Made by a program: the position numbers and the translations under genes. Positions 36,826 to 47,100 of a stretch of 64,000 bases of DNA are shown here, piece by piece; within the stretch, counting starts at the first letter, position 1, and each line of letters opens with the position of its first letter. Origin of the DNA: Prado023 sp963697345 (GTDB taxonomy: Bacteria > Actinomycetota > Actinomycetes > S36-B12 > CAIYMF01); the NCBI GenBank assembly GCA_963697345.1, contig CAVONS010000005.1, positions 1 to 64,000 of the forward strand, given 5' to 3'. Below the pieces are notes generated by a model. It searched no databases. It was not told the DNA's origin and saw nothing but the letters and a program-made list of their open reading frames with translations.

Positions 36826-37221
36826 ATGAGCGCAGTTGTGGTGGGGTACGTGGCCAGTCCTGAGGGAGAGGCCGCGGTCGCGCAGGGCATCGCCGAGGCG
36901 AGGCTTCGTGGATGCATGGTGATGGTGGTCTACTCCGATCACGGGGAGAAGCTCGACAGCGCTGTTGCCGTGGAGCGAGCCGAGGCATTGGATCGCGTCC
37001 ACAAGCTCCTCCACGCCGCTGACGTGGAGCACGACCTGCGCCACCTCGTGCGGGGCAAGGATCCGGTGCGCGACGTCCTGGACACCGCCGACGAGCTCAA
37101 CGCAGAACTGATCGTGATCGGTGTCCGTCGGCGAACCCCCGTCGGGAAGCTCGTCATGGGGTCCCACTCACAGTCCATCCTCCTCGAAGCGAACATCCCC
37201 GTTCTGGCTGTCAAGGCCTGA
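36826..37221 (+). CDS. Universal stress protein, UspA family
   Basis: 131-residue single Usp domain. The ATP-binding pattern G-x2-G-x9-G-S/T is partly visible in GVRRRTPVGKLVMGSHSQSIL, and the strand IPVLAVK closes the fold. Role in stress physiology is only general. Start ATG 36826 follows a GAGAGGTCAGG ribosome-binding region. TACGGT at 36791-36796 is a -10 candidate, so it has its own promoter after metY. Confidence 0.88.
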   Translation: MSAVVVGYVASPEGEAAVAQGIAEARLRGCMVMVVYSDHGEKLDSAVAVERAEALDRVHKLLHAADVEHDLRHLVRGKDPVRDVLDTADELNAELIVIGVRRRTPVGKLVMGSHSQSILLEANIPVLAVKA

Positions 37222-37403
37222 CCAGTCGGTCCCCAAAACGCGGCGCAGGGTTTGCGCACTCCCGTCTGAGGGAACACATCGACCCCTGTGTGTCGTTGTA
37301 CTGGGGGTGGTCGCCGGCTGGCGTCCGCGTGACAGAATGACCCACGTTCCCGGAGCTGTAGCAGTGAAGCGCGCCCGGACGTCGAAGTGAGAGGCATTTG
37401 CTG

Positions 37404-38900
37404 GTGAGTCCGAAGAAGTCCGTCGCGGCCGAGTTGACCGAGCCGAACGAGGTCGCTGAGGTGAGCGCCCCCACCTCGACCAAGGCCCCCGCAAAGCGCA
37501 CCAGCAAGAAGCCGACGAAGTCCACCGCCACGGTGCGGGTGGTCCCGGATGAGCCTGCTGATGATGCCCCGGTGGCCAAGAAGGCGACCGCCAGCAAGCG
37601 GGCTGCAGCGAAGAAGTCCGCCGCGAAGGTTCCCGAGGCGCCTGAGTCTGCCAGCGCAGCAGAGTCCGACGACGCCCCAGCCCCCAGGAAGAAGACACCT
37701 CGCAAGGCTGCAGCCAAGAAGTCCGCTGCCGGAAGCTCGAAGGACGCTGCCGCGGTATCCACCGACGACGACGTCGAGTTGGACGTCGACAAGCTCTCCC
37801 CAGAGGCTGCGCGCGGCGAGCTGGCCAAGGCCGCGTCCTTGGAGGCCGAGCTGGAGGACGATCTGGCCAAGGACCTCAAGGGCGTCAAGGCTGAGACGGC
37901 GACCAAGTCGGAATCGAGCGAGACCGAGGCATTCGAGATCTCGGACGCCGACATCGAGGACGAGCCGCAGCAGCAGGTCACCGTTGCTGGCGCCACCGCC
38001 GACCCGGTCAAGGACTACCTCAAGCAGATCGGCAAGGTTGCCCTGCTCAACGCCGAGCAGGAGGTCCAGCTGGCCAAGCGCATCGAGGCCGGCCTCTTCG
38101 CCGAGGAGAAGCTCAACTCCGGCATGGCGCTGGACCCGAAGCTGCGCCGGGACCTCGAGTGGATCGCCGAGGACGGGCGTCGGGCCAAGAACCACCTGCT
38201 CGAGGCGAACCTGCGCCTCGTGGTCAGCCTTGCCAAGCGCTACACGGGCCGCGGCATGCTGTTCCTGGACCTGATCCAGGAGGGCAACCTGGGCCTGATC
38301 CGCGCGGTGGAGAAGTTCGACTACACCAAGGGCTACAAGTTCTCCACCTACGCGACATGGTGGATCCGCCAGGCCATCACGCGCGCCATGGCCGACCAAG
38401 CGCGCACGATCCGCATCCCGGTGCACATGGTCGAGGTCATCAACAAGCTTGCGCGCGTGCAGCGCCAGATGCTCCAGGACCTGGGCCGCGAGCCCACGCC
38501 CGAGGAGCTGGCCAAGGAGCTGGACATGACCCCCGAGAAGGTGGTCGAGGTCCAGAAGTACGGACGCGAACCGATCTCGCTGCACACACCCCTGGGCGAG
38601 GACGGCGACTCGGAGTTCGGCGACCTCATCGAGGACTCCGAGGCGATCGTGCCCTCCGATGCCGTGTCGTTCACGTTGTTGCAGGAGCAGCTCGACGGCG
38701 TCCTGGACACCTTGTCCGATCGCGAGGCGGGCGTGGTCAAGATGCGCTTCGGCCTCACCGACGGCCAGCCCAAGACGCTCGACGAGATCGGCAAGGTCTA
38801 CGGGGTGACGCGTGAGCGGATCCGGCAGATCGAGTCCAAGACCATGTCCAAGCTGCGCCACCCGAGCCGTTCCCAGGTCCTGCGCGACTACCTGGACTGA
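37404..38900 (+). CDS. sigA: Principal RNA polymerase sigma factor (SigA/HrdB)
   Basis: 498 residues. The first ~120 are Lys/Ala/Pro-rich with histone-H1-like AAKKSA repeats and then an acidic stretch, the usual actinobacterial N-terminal extension. Regions 1.2 to 4.2 follow: VKDYLKQIGKVALLNAEQE, DLIQEGNLGLIRAVEKFDY, FSTYATWWIRQAITRAMADQ, RIPVHMVE and the 4.2 helix GVTRERIRQIESKTMSKLRH. GTG 37404 is preferred to TTG 37398 because AGAGG then lies at proper spacing. It directs housekeeping transcription, including the TANNNT promoters noted here. Confidence 0.96.
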   Translation: MSPKKSVAAELTEPNEVAEVSAPTSTKAPAKRTSKKPTKSTATVRVVPDEPADDAPVAKKATASKRAAAKKSAAKVPEAPESASAAESDDAPAPRKKTPRKAAAKKSAAGSSKDAAAVSTDDDVELDVDKLSPEAARGELAKAASLEAELEDDLAKDLKGVKAETATKSESSETEAFEISDADIEDEPQQQVTVAGATADPVKDYLKQIGKVALLNAEQEVQLAKRIEAGLFAEEKLNSGMALDPKLRRDLEWIAEDGRRAKNHLLEANLRLVVSLAKRYTGRGMLFLDLIQEGNLGLIRAVEKFDYTKGYKFSTYATWWIRQAITRAMADQARTIRIPVHMVEVINKLARVQRQMLQDLGREPTPEELAKELDMTPEKVVEVQKYGREPISLHTPLGEDGDSEFGDLIEDSEAIVPSDAVSFTLLQEQLDGVLDTLSDREAGVVKMRFGLTDGQPKTLDEIGKVYGVTRERIRQIESKTMSKLRHPSRSQVLRDYLD

Positions 38901-38906
38901 CGAGCA

Positions 38907-39434
38907 GTGCAGGGGAGCGGATCGGGGGCCGACGGCCACCTGATGGTGATCGATCACGATCCGATCCCCGAGGGAGCCGAGTACGTGACGCGGCGTGCCG
39001 TCCGGGCGATCATCACTGACGGGCCGATGCTGCTCATGGTGCACTCCCGAAGCGCTGGTGACTACAAGTTCCCGGGCGGGGGAGTGGAGCCCGGCGAGGC
39101 CCCAGCCACGGCACTGATCCGCGAGGTCGCCGAGGAATGTGGGCGACTCGTCACCGATGTCACTCCCGCATTCCTGACGGTCATCGAGAGCCGGAAGGCG
39201 CGGGAGCCCGGGCTGGTGTTCCAGTCACATTCGACCTACCACTCGTGCTCGGTCGACGGTCCGGTGCAGCCCCTGAACCTCGACGACTATGAGCGGGATC
39301 TGGGATTCCACCCGACCTGGGTCGAGCTGGACGATGCCATCTCCGCGAACGAGAGGGTCCTGGGCACCGGCGGCGCCCAGACGTGGGTGCACCGAGAGAC
39401 CCAGGTCCTGCGCTGGCTGCGCGATTCGGACTGA
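38907..39434 (+). CDS. NUDIX hydrolase
   Basis: Hydrolase of nucleoside diphosphates linked to another moiety. Nudix box GGVEPGEAPATALIREVAEE-CG, read as G-x5-E-x7-RE-x2-EE. GTG 38907, seven bases after the sigA stop, gives 175 residues; ATG 38943 is an alternative removing 12. The substrate cannot be predicted. It probably shares the sigA transcript. It is convergent with the pilB-like gene. Confidence 0.85.
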   Translation: MQGSGSGADGHLMVIDHDPIPEGAEYVTRRAVRAIITDGPMLLMVHSRSAGDYKFPGGGVEPGEAPATALIREVAEECGRLVTDVTPAFLTVIESRKAREPGLVFQSHSTYHSCSVDGPVQPLNLDDYERDLGFHPTWVELDDAISANERVLGTGGAQTWVHRETQVLRWLRDSD

Positions 39435-39495
39435 GCCGCACGAGAGGGGCGCACCACTCAGGCTGGTGGCCGTTCCCACGCCGCCAGCGGGCCGG

Positions 39496-41193
39496 TCACA
39501 CCGACTGCATGGCGTCCGCGTCGATCGTCAGGGTGCGCAGCAGCTCGGCCGGCGTCGTCTGTCCAGCGACCGCCGCCTCCACGCCCAACCGATGCAGCGA
39601 GCGGAACCCGTCGAAGGATGCCGCTGCCATGATCGCCTGTTCGCCCTCGCCGCCCATGAGCGCCGAGCGCACCGCCCGGGAGATCGGCAGCATCTCGTAG
39701 AGCCCCAATCGCCCGGAGTAGCCCGTCATCCCACACGCCCGGCAGCCGACTGCCGCGAGGCAGACCGCGCCCTCTGCCTCGGTCATCCCGAGGCGGGAGC
39801 GGGTGTCGGCATCCGCCGGTTGCCGGACCGCGCACTCGGTGCACGGTCGGCGAACCAGACGCTGGGCCATGGACAACGTCAGCGACGAGGCCACGAGGTA
39901 GTTGGGGACACCCATCTCGACGAGGCGGATGACCGCAGAGGCCGAGTCGTTGGTGTGCAGGGTCGAGAGCACGAGGTGCCCGGTGAGTGCGGCCCGCACG
40001 GCCAACTCAGCGGTGATCTGATCGCGGATCTCGCCCACCATGATGACGTCGGGGTCCTGCCGCAGCGCCGACCGAAGCCCGGCGGAGAAGGACATCCCGA
40101 TCTTCTCCTGGATCTGGACCTGGGCCACACCAGGCAGCTCGATCTCAACCGGGTCCTCGAGCGTGATCAGGTTGCGCTCGTCATTGACCATCTGGCGGAT
40201 GGCGGCGTAGAGCGTCGTGGACTTGCCCGAGCCGGTCGGCCCTGTGATGAGCACGAGGCCCTGGGGCAGGTGCAGGGCGTTCTGCAGGGTCAACTCCTGG
40301 TCGAGCCCCATCCCCAGCTCGGTCAGGCTCGGCAGGCTGGACTGATCGGAGAGCAGGCGCACCACGATCTTCTCGCCGTGCATCGTCGGCAGGGTCGAGA
40401 CCCGTAGGTTGCGGTCCTTTCCGTCGACCCGGAGCCGCGCACGACCGTCCTGGGGGATGCGCCGCTCGACGATGTCCAGCCCGGAGATGATCTTCGTGCG
40501 CGCCACGATCGACGAATGCCCGCTGCGAGGCAGCGTCATCAGTGGCCGCAGCGTGCCGTCCACGCGCACGCGGACCCGGACACCATCGCGCATGGGTTCG
40601 ACGTGCACGTCACTGGCCCCGGTGCGGACCGCTGCGGACAGGATCTGGTGGACGGCAGCGACCGCGCCCTCATCGTCCCCCGGATCGACGCCGCCCTCCT
40701 CCTCCACCGCCAGCTCGGAGACGAACTTCTCCAACGCGTCCTCGGTGACAGCCTGGCTCCACAGCTCAGCGACCTTCTCGCGCAACTGGCTCTCGGAGGC
40801 TACGACCACCTCGAGGCGCATGCCCTTGGCGCGCATCCGCAGGTCGTCCAGGGCGACCACGTCAACCGGGTCGGCAACCGCCACCCGCAGGACTCCATCG
40901 CTGCCGGTCAGGGGAAGCACCACGTGCTGCGCGGCAATGCTGTGTGGGATCCGGCGGGCCACCAGGGGATCGATGATCTGCAGGTCGAGATCGACCACCT
41001 GCAGCCCGTGCATGTCGGCCAGCGCGGCGGCCACCGCGCCATCGGTCACCAGACCCGCATCAACCAGCACACGGCCGAGCCGGCGGCGGACGGCCCGACC
41101 GTCGCGGGCCTGAGCCTCGAGGGCAGCCTCCAACTGCTGGGGCGTGATCACGCCCCAACCCACCAATGTGTCGCCAAGCTTCCTGCGCGCCAT
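39496..41193 (-). CDS. pilB: Type IV pilus/type II secretion assembly ATPase, PilB/GspE type
   Basis: 565 residues. N-terminal GspE/MshE domain (MARRKLGDTLVGWGVITPQQLEAAL..., given in part), then the secretion ATPase: Walker A GPTGSGKST at about 313-321, Asp box (TLEDPVE), Walker B region DVIMVGEIRD, His box STLHTNDSASAV, and the zinc tetracysteine CTEC...CRAC. All catalytic motifs are intact. ATG 41193 is chosen over the longer frame to 41364 because the alignment to the family begins there. No pilC, pilT, pilin or peptidase gene lies nearby. Confidence 0.92.
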   Translation of the reverse strand: MARRKLGDTLVGWGVITPQQLEAALEAQARDGRAVRRRLGRVLVDAGLVTDGAVAAALADMHGLQVVDLDLQIIDPLVARRIPHSIAAQHVVLPLTGSDGVLRVAVADPVDVVALDDLRMRAKGMRLEVVVASESQLREKVAELWSQAVTEDALEKFVSELAVEEEGGVDPGDDEGAVAAVHQILSAAVRTGASDVHVEPMRDGVRVRVRVDGTLRPLMTLPRSGHSSIVARTKIISGLDIVERRIPQDGRARLRVDGKDRNLRVSTLPTMHGEKIVVRLLSDQSSLPSLTELGMGLDQELTLQNALHLPQGLVLITGPTGSGKSTTLYAAIRQMVNDERNLITLEDPVEIELPGVAQVQIQEKIGMSFSAGLRSALRQDPDVIMVGEIRDQITAELAVRAALTGHLVLSTLHTNDSASAVIRLVEMGVPNYLVASSLTLSMAQRLVRRPCTECAVRQPADADTRSRLGMTEAEGAVCLAAVGCRACGMTGYSGRLGLYEMLPISRAVRSALMGGEGEQAIMAAASFDGFRSLHRLGVEAAVAGQTTPAELLRTLTIDADAMQSV

Positions 41194-41299
41194 GGATACG
41201 ACCCCTTCTCCCGGGGAGTTCGTCGGCACATCAGGTGCTCGGGTTGAGCCGTGAGCACGGCGCACTGCGTGCTGGGGGAGCAATCCCCGGTCGCGCAGA

Positions 41300-41848
41300 T
41301 CAGCTGATGCCCTCAATCCACACCTGAACCGCGCTCGGGGAATCCAGCCGATACCTCGCCACACCAGCCCACAACGGGTCGGTCATCATGGGCTCGTACT
41401 GAGCCCGATAGCGCTCCACACCGCCCCAGGCCCACCGGATGATCGAACGTTCGGGTTCGTTCAGGGCCAACACGTCGCGCACCGACTCCCGGTTGCCGTT
41501 CCACAGCTCCGTTCGCCGCAACAGGCGTCCAGCTGACCTCGTGGTCACCCGCATCATCACGTGCCGGCGGGGGAGGTCCAGCCACACAATCGTGTCGGCG
41601 CGCGCCCACACGGCAGCGCGCACAGCCCGGTAGTTGCCGCAGACGACCCAGCCTGCTGCCACCGCATCGGCCGCATCGAGCGCACCCCACACGTCGGCGT
41701 GGAACTCGGGGAGCGGCGTCGGCTCCCAACCCGCTCGATGGAAGTGCCCATCAAGCTCGACGTGCGGGATGTCGAGGCGTCGCGCCACGACCGCGGCGAG
41801 GGTCGTCTTGCCGGACCCCGAGTTGCCCACGATCACGATGCGACGCAC
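41300..41848 (-). CDS. P-loop nucleotide kinase-like protein
   Basis: 182 residues with Walker A GNSGSGKTT at about 8-16, the shikimate/adenylate-kinase-like ELDGHFHRAGWEPTP segment and a LID-like region rich in arginine (RRHVMMRVTTRSAGRLLRR). It resembles the so-called DNA topology modulation (FlaR)/adenylate-kinase-like proteins; the substrate is unknown. GTG 41848 lies exactly six bases after TACCCT, which fixes the start well downstream of the open frame that continues to 42181. It is divergent from guaB1; the two starts are 57 bases apart. Confidence 0.82.
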   Translation of the reverse strand: MRRIVIVGNSGSGKTTLAAVVARRLDIPHVELDGHFHRAGWEPTPLPEFHADVWGALDAADAVAAGWVVCGNYRAVRAAVWARADTIVWLDLPRRHVMMRVTTRSAGRLLRRTELWNGNRESVRDVLALNEPERSIIRWAWGGVERYRAQYEPMMTDPLWAGVARYRLDSPSAVQVWIEGIS

Positions 41849-41854
41849 CTGCCG

Positions 41855-41860
41855 AGGGTA
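41855..41860 (-). promoter_or_regulatory. -10 element of the P-loop kinase-like gene, leaderless geometry
   Basis: TACCCT on the minus strand, six bases, then GTG at 41848. Confidence 0.55.
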
Positions 41861-41893
41861 CGGCGACCCACCGCGAAGGGGCCGCACCCGGGA

Positions 41894-41899
41894 TAGCGT
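41894..41899 (+). promoter_or_regulatory. -10 element of guaB1, leaderless geometry
   Basis: TAGCGT, six bases, then ATG at 41906. It is back to back with the preceding minus-strand promoter; the two -10 boxes are 33 bases apart. Confidence 0.55.
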
Positions 41900-41905
41900 G
41901 ACGCC

Positions 41906-43348
41906 ATGCGGTTCCTGCACGAGCTCCCGGCCCACGACCTCACCTACGACGACGCATTCCTGGTCCCGACCCGCTCGGCCGTCACGTCCCGGTTCGCCGT
42001 GGACCTCACGGCCCCTGATGGCTCCGGCGCGACGATCCCGATCGTCGTGGCGAACATGACCGCGGTCGCCGGTCGGCGGATGTCGGAGACCGTGGCCCGC
42101 CGTGGCGGCCTGGTCATCCTGCCCCAGGACATCCCGGTCGATGTGGTGGCCGGGGTCATCGCGTGGGTCAAGGACCGGCATCCGGTCTACGACACACCGG
42201 TCCGGCTCAGCCCGGGCGAGACGGTCGGCGCCGCACTGTCACTGATCCACAAGCGCGCACACGGCGCGGTCCTGGTCGAGCGTGATGGGGTGCCCGTGGG
42301 CATCGTCACGGAATCCGACTGCCTGGACACCGACCGCTTCGCCAGCGTGTCGGCAGTCATGAGCGAGGAGGTCTTCACGCTCCCGGACGGCGTCGACCCG
42401 CGTGAGGCCTACGAGCGGATGCTCAGGGCCCGGCGCCGTTTCGCCCCCGTGGTGGCCGGCGACGGGACCACGGTCGGGGTCCTCACGGCCGCCGCCGCCC
42501 TGCGGGCCACGGTCTACGCCCCCGCACTGGATGCCCACGGACGGCTGCGCGTGGGCGCTGCCATCGGCGTCAACGGAGATGTCGCGGGCCGCGCGGAGGC
42601 CCTGCTCGAAGCCGGCGTCGACATCCTTGTCGTCGATACGGCCCACGGCCACCAGGAGAAGATGGTGGAGGCGCTCACCGCCGTGTCCCGGGTCCGGCAC
42701 GCAGCACCTCATGTCCAGGTTGTCGCCGGCAATGTCGTGACAGCGACCGGCACGCTGGACCTGATCGAGGCTGGCGCGGACATCGTCAAGGTCGGAGTCG
42801 GCCCGGGCGCGATGTGCACGACTCGGATGCAGACCGGGGTCGGGCGCCCGCAGTTGTCGGCCGTGATCGACTGCGCGACCGCCGCCCGCGACCTCGGGCG
42901 CTGGATCTGGGCAGACGGGGGAGTGCGTCATCCCCGGGATGTGGCCATCGCCCTGGCCGCGGGGGCCGGCGCCGTGATGATCGGATCGTGGTTCGCAGGC
43001 ACCTACGAGTCACCGGGGGACCTCCAGATCGACCCCTCGGGCAAGGCGTACAAGGTCAGCTTCGGGATGGCCTCGGCCCGCGCGGTGCGGGGCCGCACGA
43101 GTGATGAGTCCGCGTTCGACCGGGCCCGCAAGGCCATGTTCGAGGAGGGGATCTCACACTCCCGCATGTACATCGACCCTGCACGCCCCGGTGTCGAGGA
43201 CCTCTTGGACTCCATCACCTCGGGTGTGCGTTCGGCCTGCACCTACGCCGGGGCGTCCACGTTGGCCGGCTTCCACGAGAGGGCGCTGCTTGGCGTGCAG
43301 TCCGCCGCGGGCTATGCCGAGGGGCGCCCGGTCGACCGCTCCTGGTGA
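41906..43348 (+). CDS. guaB1: GuaB1-family IMP dehydrogenase-related protein (probable GMP reductase)
   Basis: 480 residues of the IMPDH/GMPR barrel with two inserted CBS repeats (about 100-215). The catalytic loop cysteine is C304 in GPGAMCTTRMQTGVG, and VVDTAHGHQEKMVEA and IWADGGVRHPRDVAIALAAGA bind substrate phosphate. In mycobacteria the orthologue (Rv1843c) has been shown to act as a GMP reductase rather than an IMP dehydrogenase, with the CBS module sensing purine nucleotides. That role is inferred here. A short terminator-like hairpin follows. Confidence 0.9.
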   Translation: MRFLHELPAHDLTYDDAFLVPTRSAVTSRFAVDLTAPDGSGATIPIVVANMTAVAGRRMSETVARRGGLVILPQDIPVDVVAGVIAWVKDRHPVYDTPVRLSPGETVGAALSLIHKRAHGAVLVERDGVPVGIVTESDCLDTDRFASVSAVMSEEVFTLPDGVDPREAYERMLRARRRFAPVVAGDGTTVGVLTAAAALRATVYAPALDAHGRLRVGAAIGVNGDVAGRAEALLEAGVDILVVDTAHGHQEKMVEALTAVSRVRHAAPHVQVVAGNVVTATGTLDLIEAGADIVKVGVGPGAMCTTRMQTGVGRPQLSAVIDCATAARDLGRWIWADGGVRHPRDVAIALAAGAGAVMIGSWFAGTYESPGDLQIDPSGKAYKVSFGMASARAVRGRTSDESAFDRARKAMFEEGISHSRMYIDPARPGVEDLLDSITSGVRSACTYAGASTLAGFHERALLGVQSAAGYAEGRPVDRSW

Positions 43349-43363
43349 GGGACCATGTCCCGT

Positions 43364-43379
43364 GCGCCCCACGGGGCGC
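43364..43379 (+). terminator. Hairpin after guaB1
   Basis: GCGCCC-CACG-GGGCGC, a 6-bp G/C stem 16 bases past the stop, without a T-run. Confidence 0.45.
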
Positions 43380-43650
43380 GGCTTCGCGCCAGTTGTGGTC
43401 GAAAGGGCCCGTCTGGTGACCCTCCCGACGAGACTTCGCCACCGTTCGGGTTGATAGACCGGCATCTGGATGCCCGGGTTCAACCACTCAGAGCGCAGAG
43501 CTGCTCCCGCGCGGTGTCCACACGGCCCGGTTCGACCACAACCAGCGCGGAGTCTCCTTCCCGACGCCGCGAGACGTCCGCGCACCGGCGACACCACGAA
43601 CGGATCCGAACCGGGACCCGCGCCCACGGAACGTGTGGCAGCCTTGGCAC
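43380..43650. other. Intergenic region, nothing recognisable
   Basis: About 270 bases between the guaB1 terminator and the SRPBCC gene. I checked for tRNA-like T-arms (GGTTCAA and GGTTCGA occur) but the stems do not pair. CAGCCT at its end is a -10 variant for the next gene. Confidence 0.5.
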
Positions 43651-44148
43651 ATGCAGATCGACGCCTCGCAGCACATCAGCGCTCCCGCGCAGTCCGTCTG
43701 GGAGCTCATCACCGACCTCGAGGGAAGCGCGCAGATCATCTCCGGTATCAACACCGTGGAGATCCTCTCGGAGCCTGGCCCGTTCGCCGTGGGCACTCGG
43801 TGGCGGGAGTCCCGCACCATGTTCGGCAAGGAGGCCACGGAGGTGATGGAGGTCAGCGTCCTCACGCCGGGGGAGTCCTACACGACCGTGGCAGCGAGTC
43901 ATGGCGCCCGCTACGAGTCGTCCCTCACTGTCCGGGCAGAGACGCCCGATTCCTGCACGCTGACGATGACCTTCAGCGGCGAGCCGACCTCCATGGCCGG
44001 AAGAGTCATGTCGGCCACCGTGGGTCGGCTGTTCTCGGGCGCCACGCGCAAGGCGCTCGCGAAGGACCTCGCCGACATAGCCGCCGCGGCAGAACAACCC
44101 CAGGACGGGCAGTGGAACGAGTCCGGGGGTCGTCCGGTCGGCCCATGA
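43651..44148 (+). CDS. SRPBCC family protein (START-like ligand-binding fold)
   Basis: 165 residues. The N-terminal strand/helix pattern MQIDASQHISAPAQSVWELI, central FAVGTRWRESRTMFGKEATE and a C-terminal helix give the polyketide-cyclase/Aha1-like hydrophobic-ligand fold. Ligand unknown. ATG 43651 is taken because CAGCCT sits six bases upstream. The stop overlaps the hrpA start by 4 bp (ATGA), so hrpA translation is probably coupled to it. The C-terminal ~15 residues are low complexity. Confidence 0.8.
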   Translation: MQIDASQHISAPAQSVWELITDLEGSAQIISGINTVEILSEPGPFAVGTRWRESRTMFGKEATEVMEVSVLTPGESYTTVAASHGARYESSLTVRAETPDSCTLTMTFSGEPTSMAGRVMSATVGRLFSGATRKALAKDLADIAAAAEQPQDGQWNESGGRPVGP

Positions 44149-47100
44149 CGATGCGCCTGGCGGTCCCCGACCAGTTGCCGATCTCGGCTCATGTCGAGGC
44201 CATCACCGCCGCTCTGAGCGACCACCAGGTCGTCATCGTGGCTGGCGAGACCGGCTCGGGCAAGACAACGCAGCTGCCCAAGATCGCGCTGGCCGCCGGC
44301 CGCGGGGCCAAAGGGATGATTGGTCACACACAACCGCGGCGCATTGCCGCGCGCACGCTCGCCGCCCGGATCGCCGAGGAGTGCGGCGTCGAGCTGGGCG
44401 CGGAGGTGGGCTTCGCGGTGCGCTTCACCGACCGCACGGCACGGGGCACCAAGGTCAAGGTCATGACCGACGGGATCCTGCTGGCTGAGCTGCAGCGCGA
44501 CCGGGACCTGCGCCGGTACGACACGATCATCATCGACGAGGCACACGAGCGCAGCCTGAACATCGACTTCCTGCTCGGCTACCTGACGCGCCTGCTGCCC
44601 CGTCGCCCGGACCTGCGCGTGATCGTCACCAGCGCGACGATCGACGTGGACCGCTTCTCCGCCCACTTCGGCGGCGCACCGATCATCGAGGTCAGCGGAC
44701 GCACCTACCCCGTCGAGATCCGGTACCGGCCCACCGAGGATGTGGCCAGCGATGACGTCGACGCCGTGTGTGATGCGGTCATGGAATGCCTGACCTCCGG
44801 CGACGGCGACGTCCTGGTGTTCCTGTCCGGCCAGCGCGAGATCCATGACGTGGCCGACGCCCTGCGCCCAGCGCTGGACGTCACCACCACGGTCCTTCCG
44901 CTGTATGCGCGCCTCAGCGCAGCCGAGCAGCACCGGGTGTTCGCGCCCGGTGGAGGGCGCCGGGTCGTGCTGGCAACCAACGTCGCGGAGACCTCGATCA
45001 CGGTTCCCGGAATCCGGTATGTCGTTGACCCCGGGACGGCCCGGATCTCGCGGTTCAGCAAGCGGCTGAAGGTCCAGCGGCTGCCGATCGAGGCGATCTC
45101 GCAGGCCTCGGCGAACCAGCGTGCGGGCCGGTGTGGGCGCGTCCGCGACGGCATCGCGATCCGTCTCTACGACGAACAGGACTTCCTGGACCGCCCGGCC
45201 TTCACCGATCCGGAGATCCTGCGCACCAACCTCGCGTCAGTGATCCTCCAGATGGCCGCACTGCGCCTCGGCGAGATCGAACGCTTCCCCTTCCTCGATC
45301 CACCGGACACCCGACAGATCCGCGACGGGATCAACCTCCTGGTCGAACTGGGCGCCCTCACGCCCGGCGACGGCCCCCCACGGCTGACCGGTCTGGGCAA
45401 GAAGCTCGCGCGGCTGCCGCTGGATCCCAGGCTCGGTCGCATGGTCCTCGCAGCCGCCGAGGCGGGCTGCGTGCGTGAGGTGGTGGTGATCGCGGCCGGG
45501 CTGACGATCCAGGACCCGCGCGAGCGCCCCGAGGCGGAGCGCGGACGGGCTGATGCTGCCCACGCGAGATTCGCGGACAGGACGTCGGACTTCGCCACGC
45601 TCCTCAACCTCTGGGACCACATCCGAGAGGTCCGGCGCACCACATCGGGCAACGGCCTTCGGCGGGCCTGCCGCGCCGAGTACCTCAACTACCTGCGCAT
45701 CCGCGAGTGGCAGGACCTCGTGGCCCAGATCCGCGAGGTCCTTGGCGGACTGGGGATCGCGTGGAGCAGCAGTCGCGATGACCACGACGGTGTGCACCGC
45801 GCGCTGCTGACCGGCCTGCTGTCCCAGGTCGGGATGTGGGACCCGGTGCGCCGCGACTACCTCGGGGCCCGGGGAGTGCGCTTCGTCGTCTTCCCGGGCT
45901 CAGCCCTTGCCCGCCGCAACCCGGAGTGGGTCATGTCCTCCGAACTGGTGGAGACCTCCCGGCTCTTCGCCCGGCGCAACGCGGCCATCAAGCCCGAATG
46001 GGTCGAGCAGGCCGCCGAGCACCTGGTCTCGCGCAGCTACTCCGAGCCGCACTGGTCCACCAAGCGCGGAGCTACCGTCGCCCGCGAGCGCGTGACACTG
46101 TTCGGGATCCCTCTGGTTGCCGGCCGCGCGGTCGACTACGGGAGCATCGACCCGCCGCTGTGCCGCGAGCTGTTCATCAGAGGCGCTCTCGTCGAGGGTC
46201 AGTGGAGCACCCACCACCAGTTCTGGGCCACGAACCGCGCTGCCGTGGCGGCCGCCGAGGAGGTCGAGGAGCGCAGCCGGCGCCGTGGGCTGGTCATCGA
46301 CGACGAGGGCCTGTTCGCCTTCTATGACGCCCACATCCCCGCTGACGTCACCTCCGTCAGGCACTTCGACTCGTGGTGGAAGAGGACGCGGCGGTCGACC
46401 CCGGACCTGCTCACCCTGACTCCAGCGCAGATCCGGGTCGCGGGCGAGGAACTGCCCGCGGAGGATGACTTCCCGCTGCGCTGGAGCGCAGGGCCTGAAG
46501 TCACACTGAACCTCTCCTACGCCTTCGAGCCGGGAGACGCCGCCGATGGAGTCACTGCGGACGTGCCACTGGCCCTGCTTCCCGAACTCGACCCGGCCGA
46601 GGTCCCCGGCGCCGCACCGGGCCTGCGCGCCGACCTCGTGACGGCCCTGCTGCGCAGCCCGGCGAAGTCGATCCGCCGCCAACTGGGGCCCGCGCCGAAT
46701 CTCGTGCCGGCCCTGCTCGACGCCCCCGAACTGGCCGAGCAACCGATCCTGGAGGGTGTCGCCGCAGCGGTCACCCGGATCACAGGCGTTCGGGTCACCT
46801 CCCAGGACTGGGAGCTCACCCGTGTGCCACTGCACCTGCTACCTCGCTACCGGGTGATCGACGAGGACGGCACAGTCCTGGGGGAGGGGCGCGACCTCGC
46901 CGTCCTGCAACGTGCCCACGCGCCGGACCGCGCCGCGATGCTGGCACGCGCCGCCGATGACATCACCGTGACCGGTGCGACGACGTGGACCTTCGCCACG
47001 ATCCCGCAGACCGTGCAGCGCGTGGTGGCCGGCGTGCCCGTGACCGCCTACCCAGCGCTCATCGACCGCGGAGGCGCCGTGGACCTCGGGGTCCTGCCCG

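Noticed and set aside
36939..39044. 701-codon minus-strand frame opposite sigA
   Set aside because: Shadow of sigA; low-complexity His/Leu/Gly composition.
43440..43540. tRNA-like T-loop sequences (GGGTTCAACC, CGGTTCGACC)
   Set aside because: The flanking bases do not form a 5-bp T stem and no acceptor or anticodon stem can be drawn.
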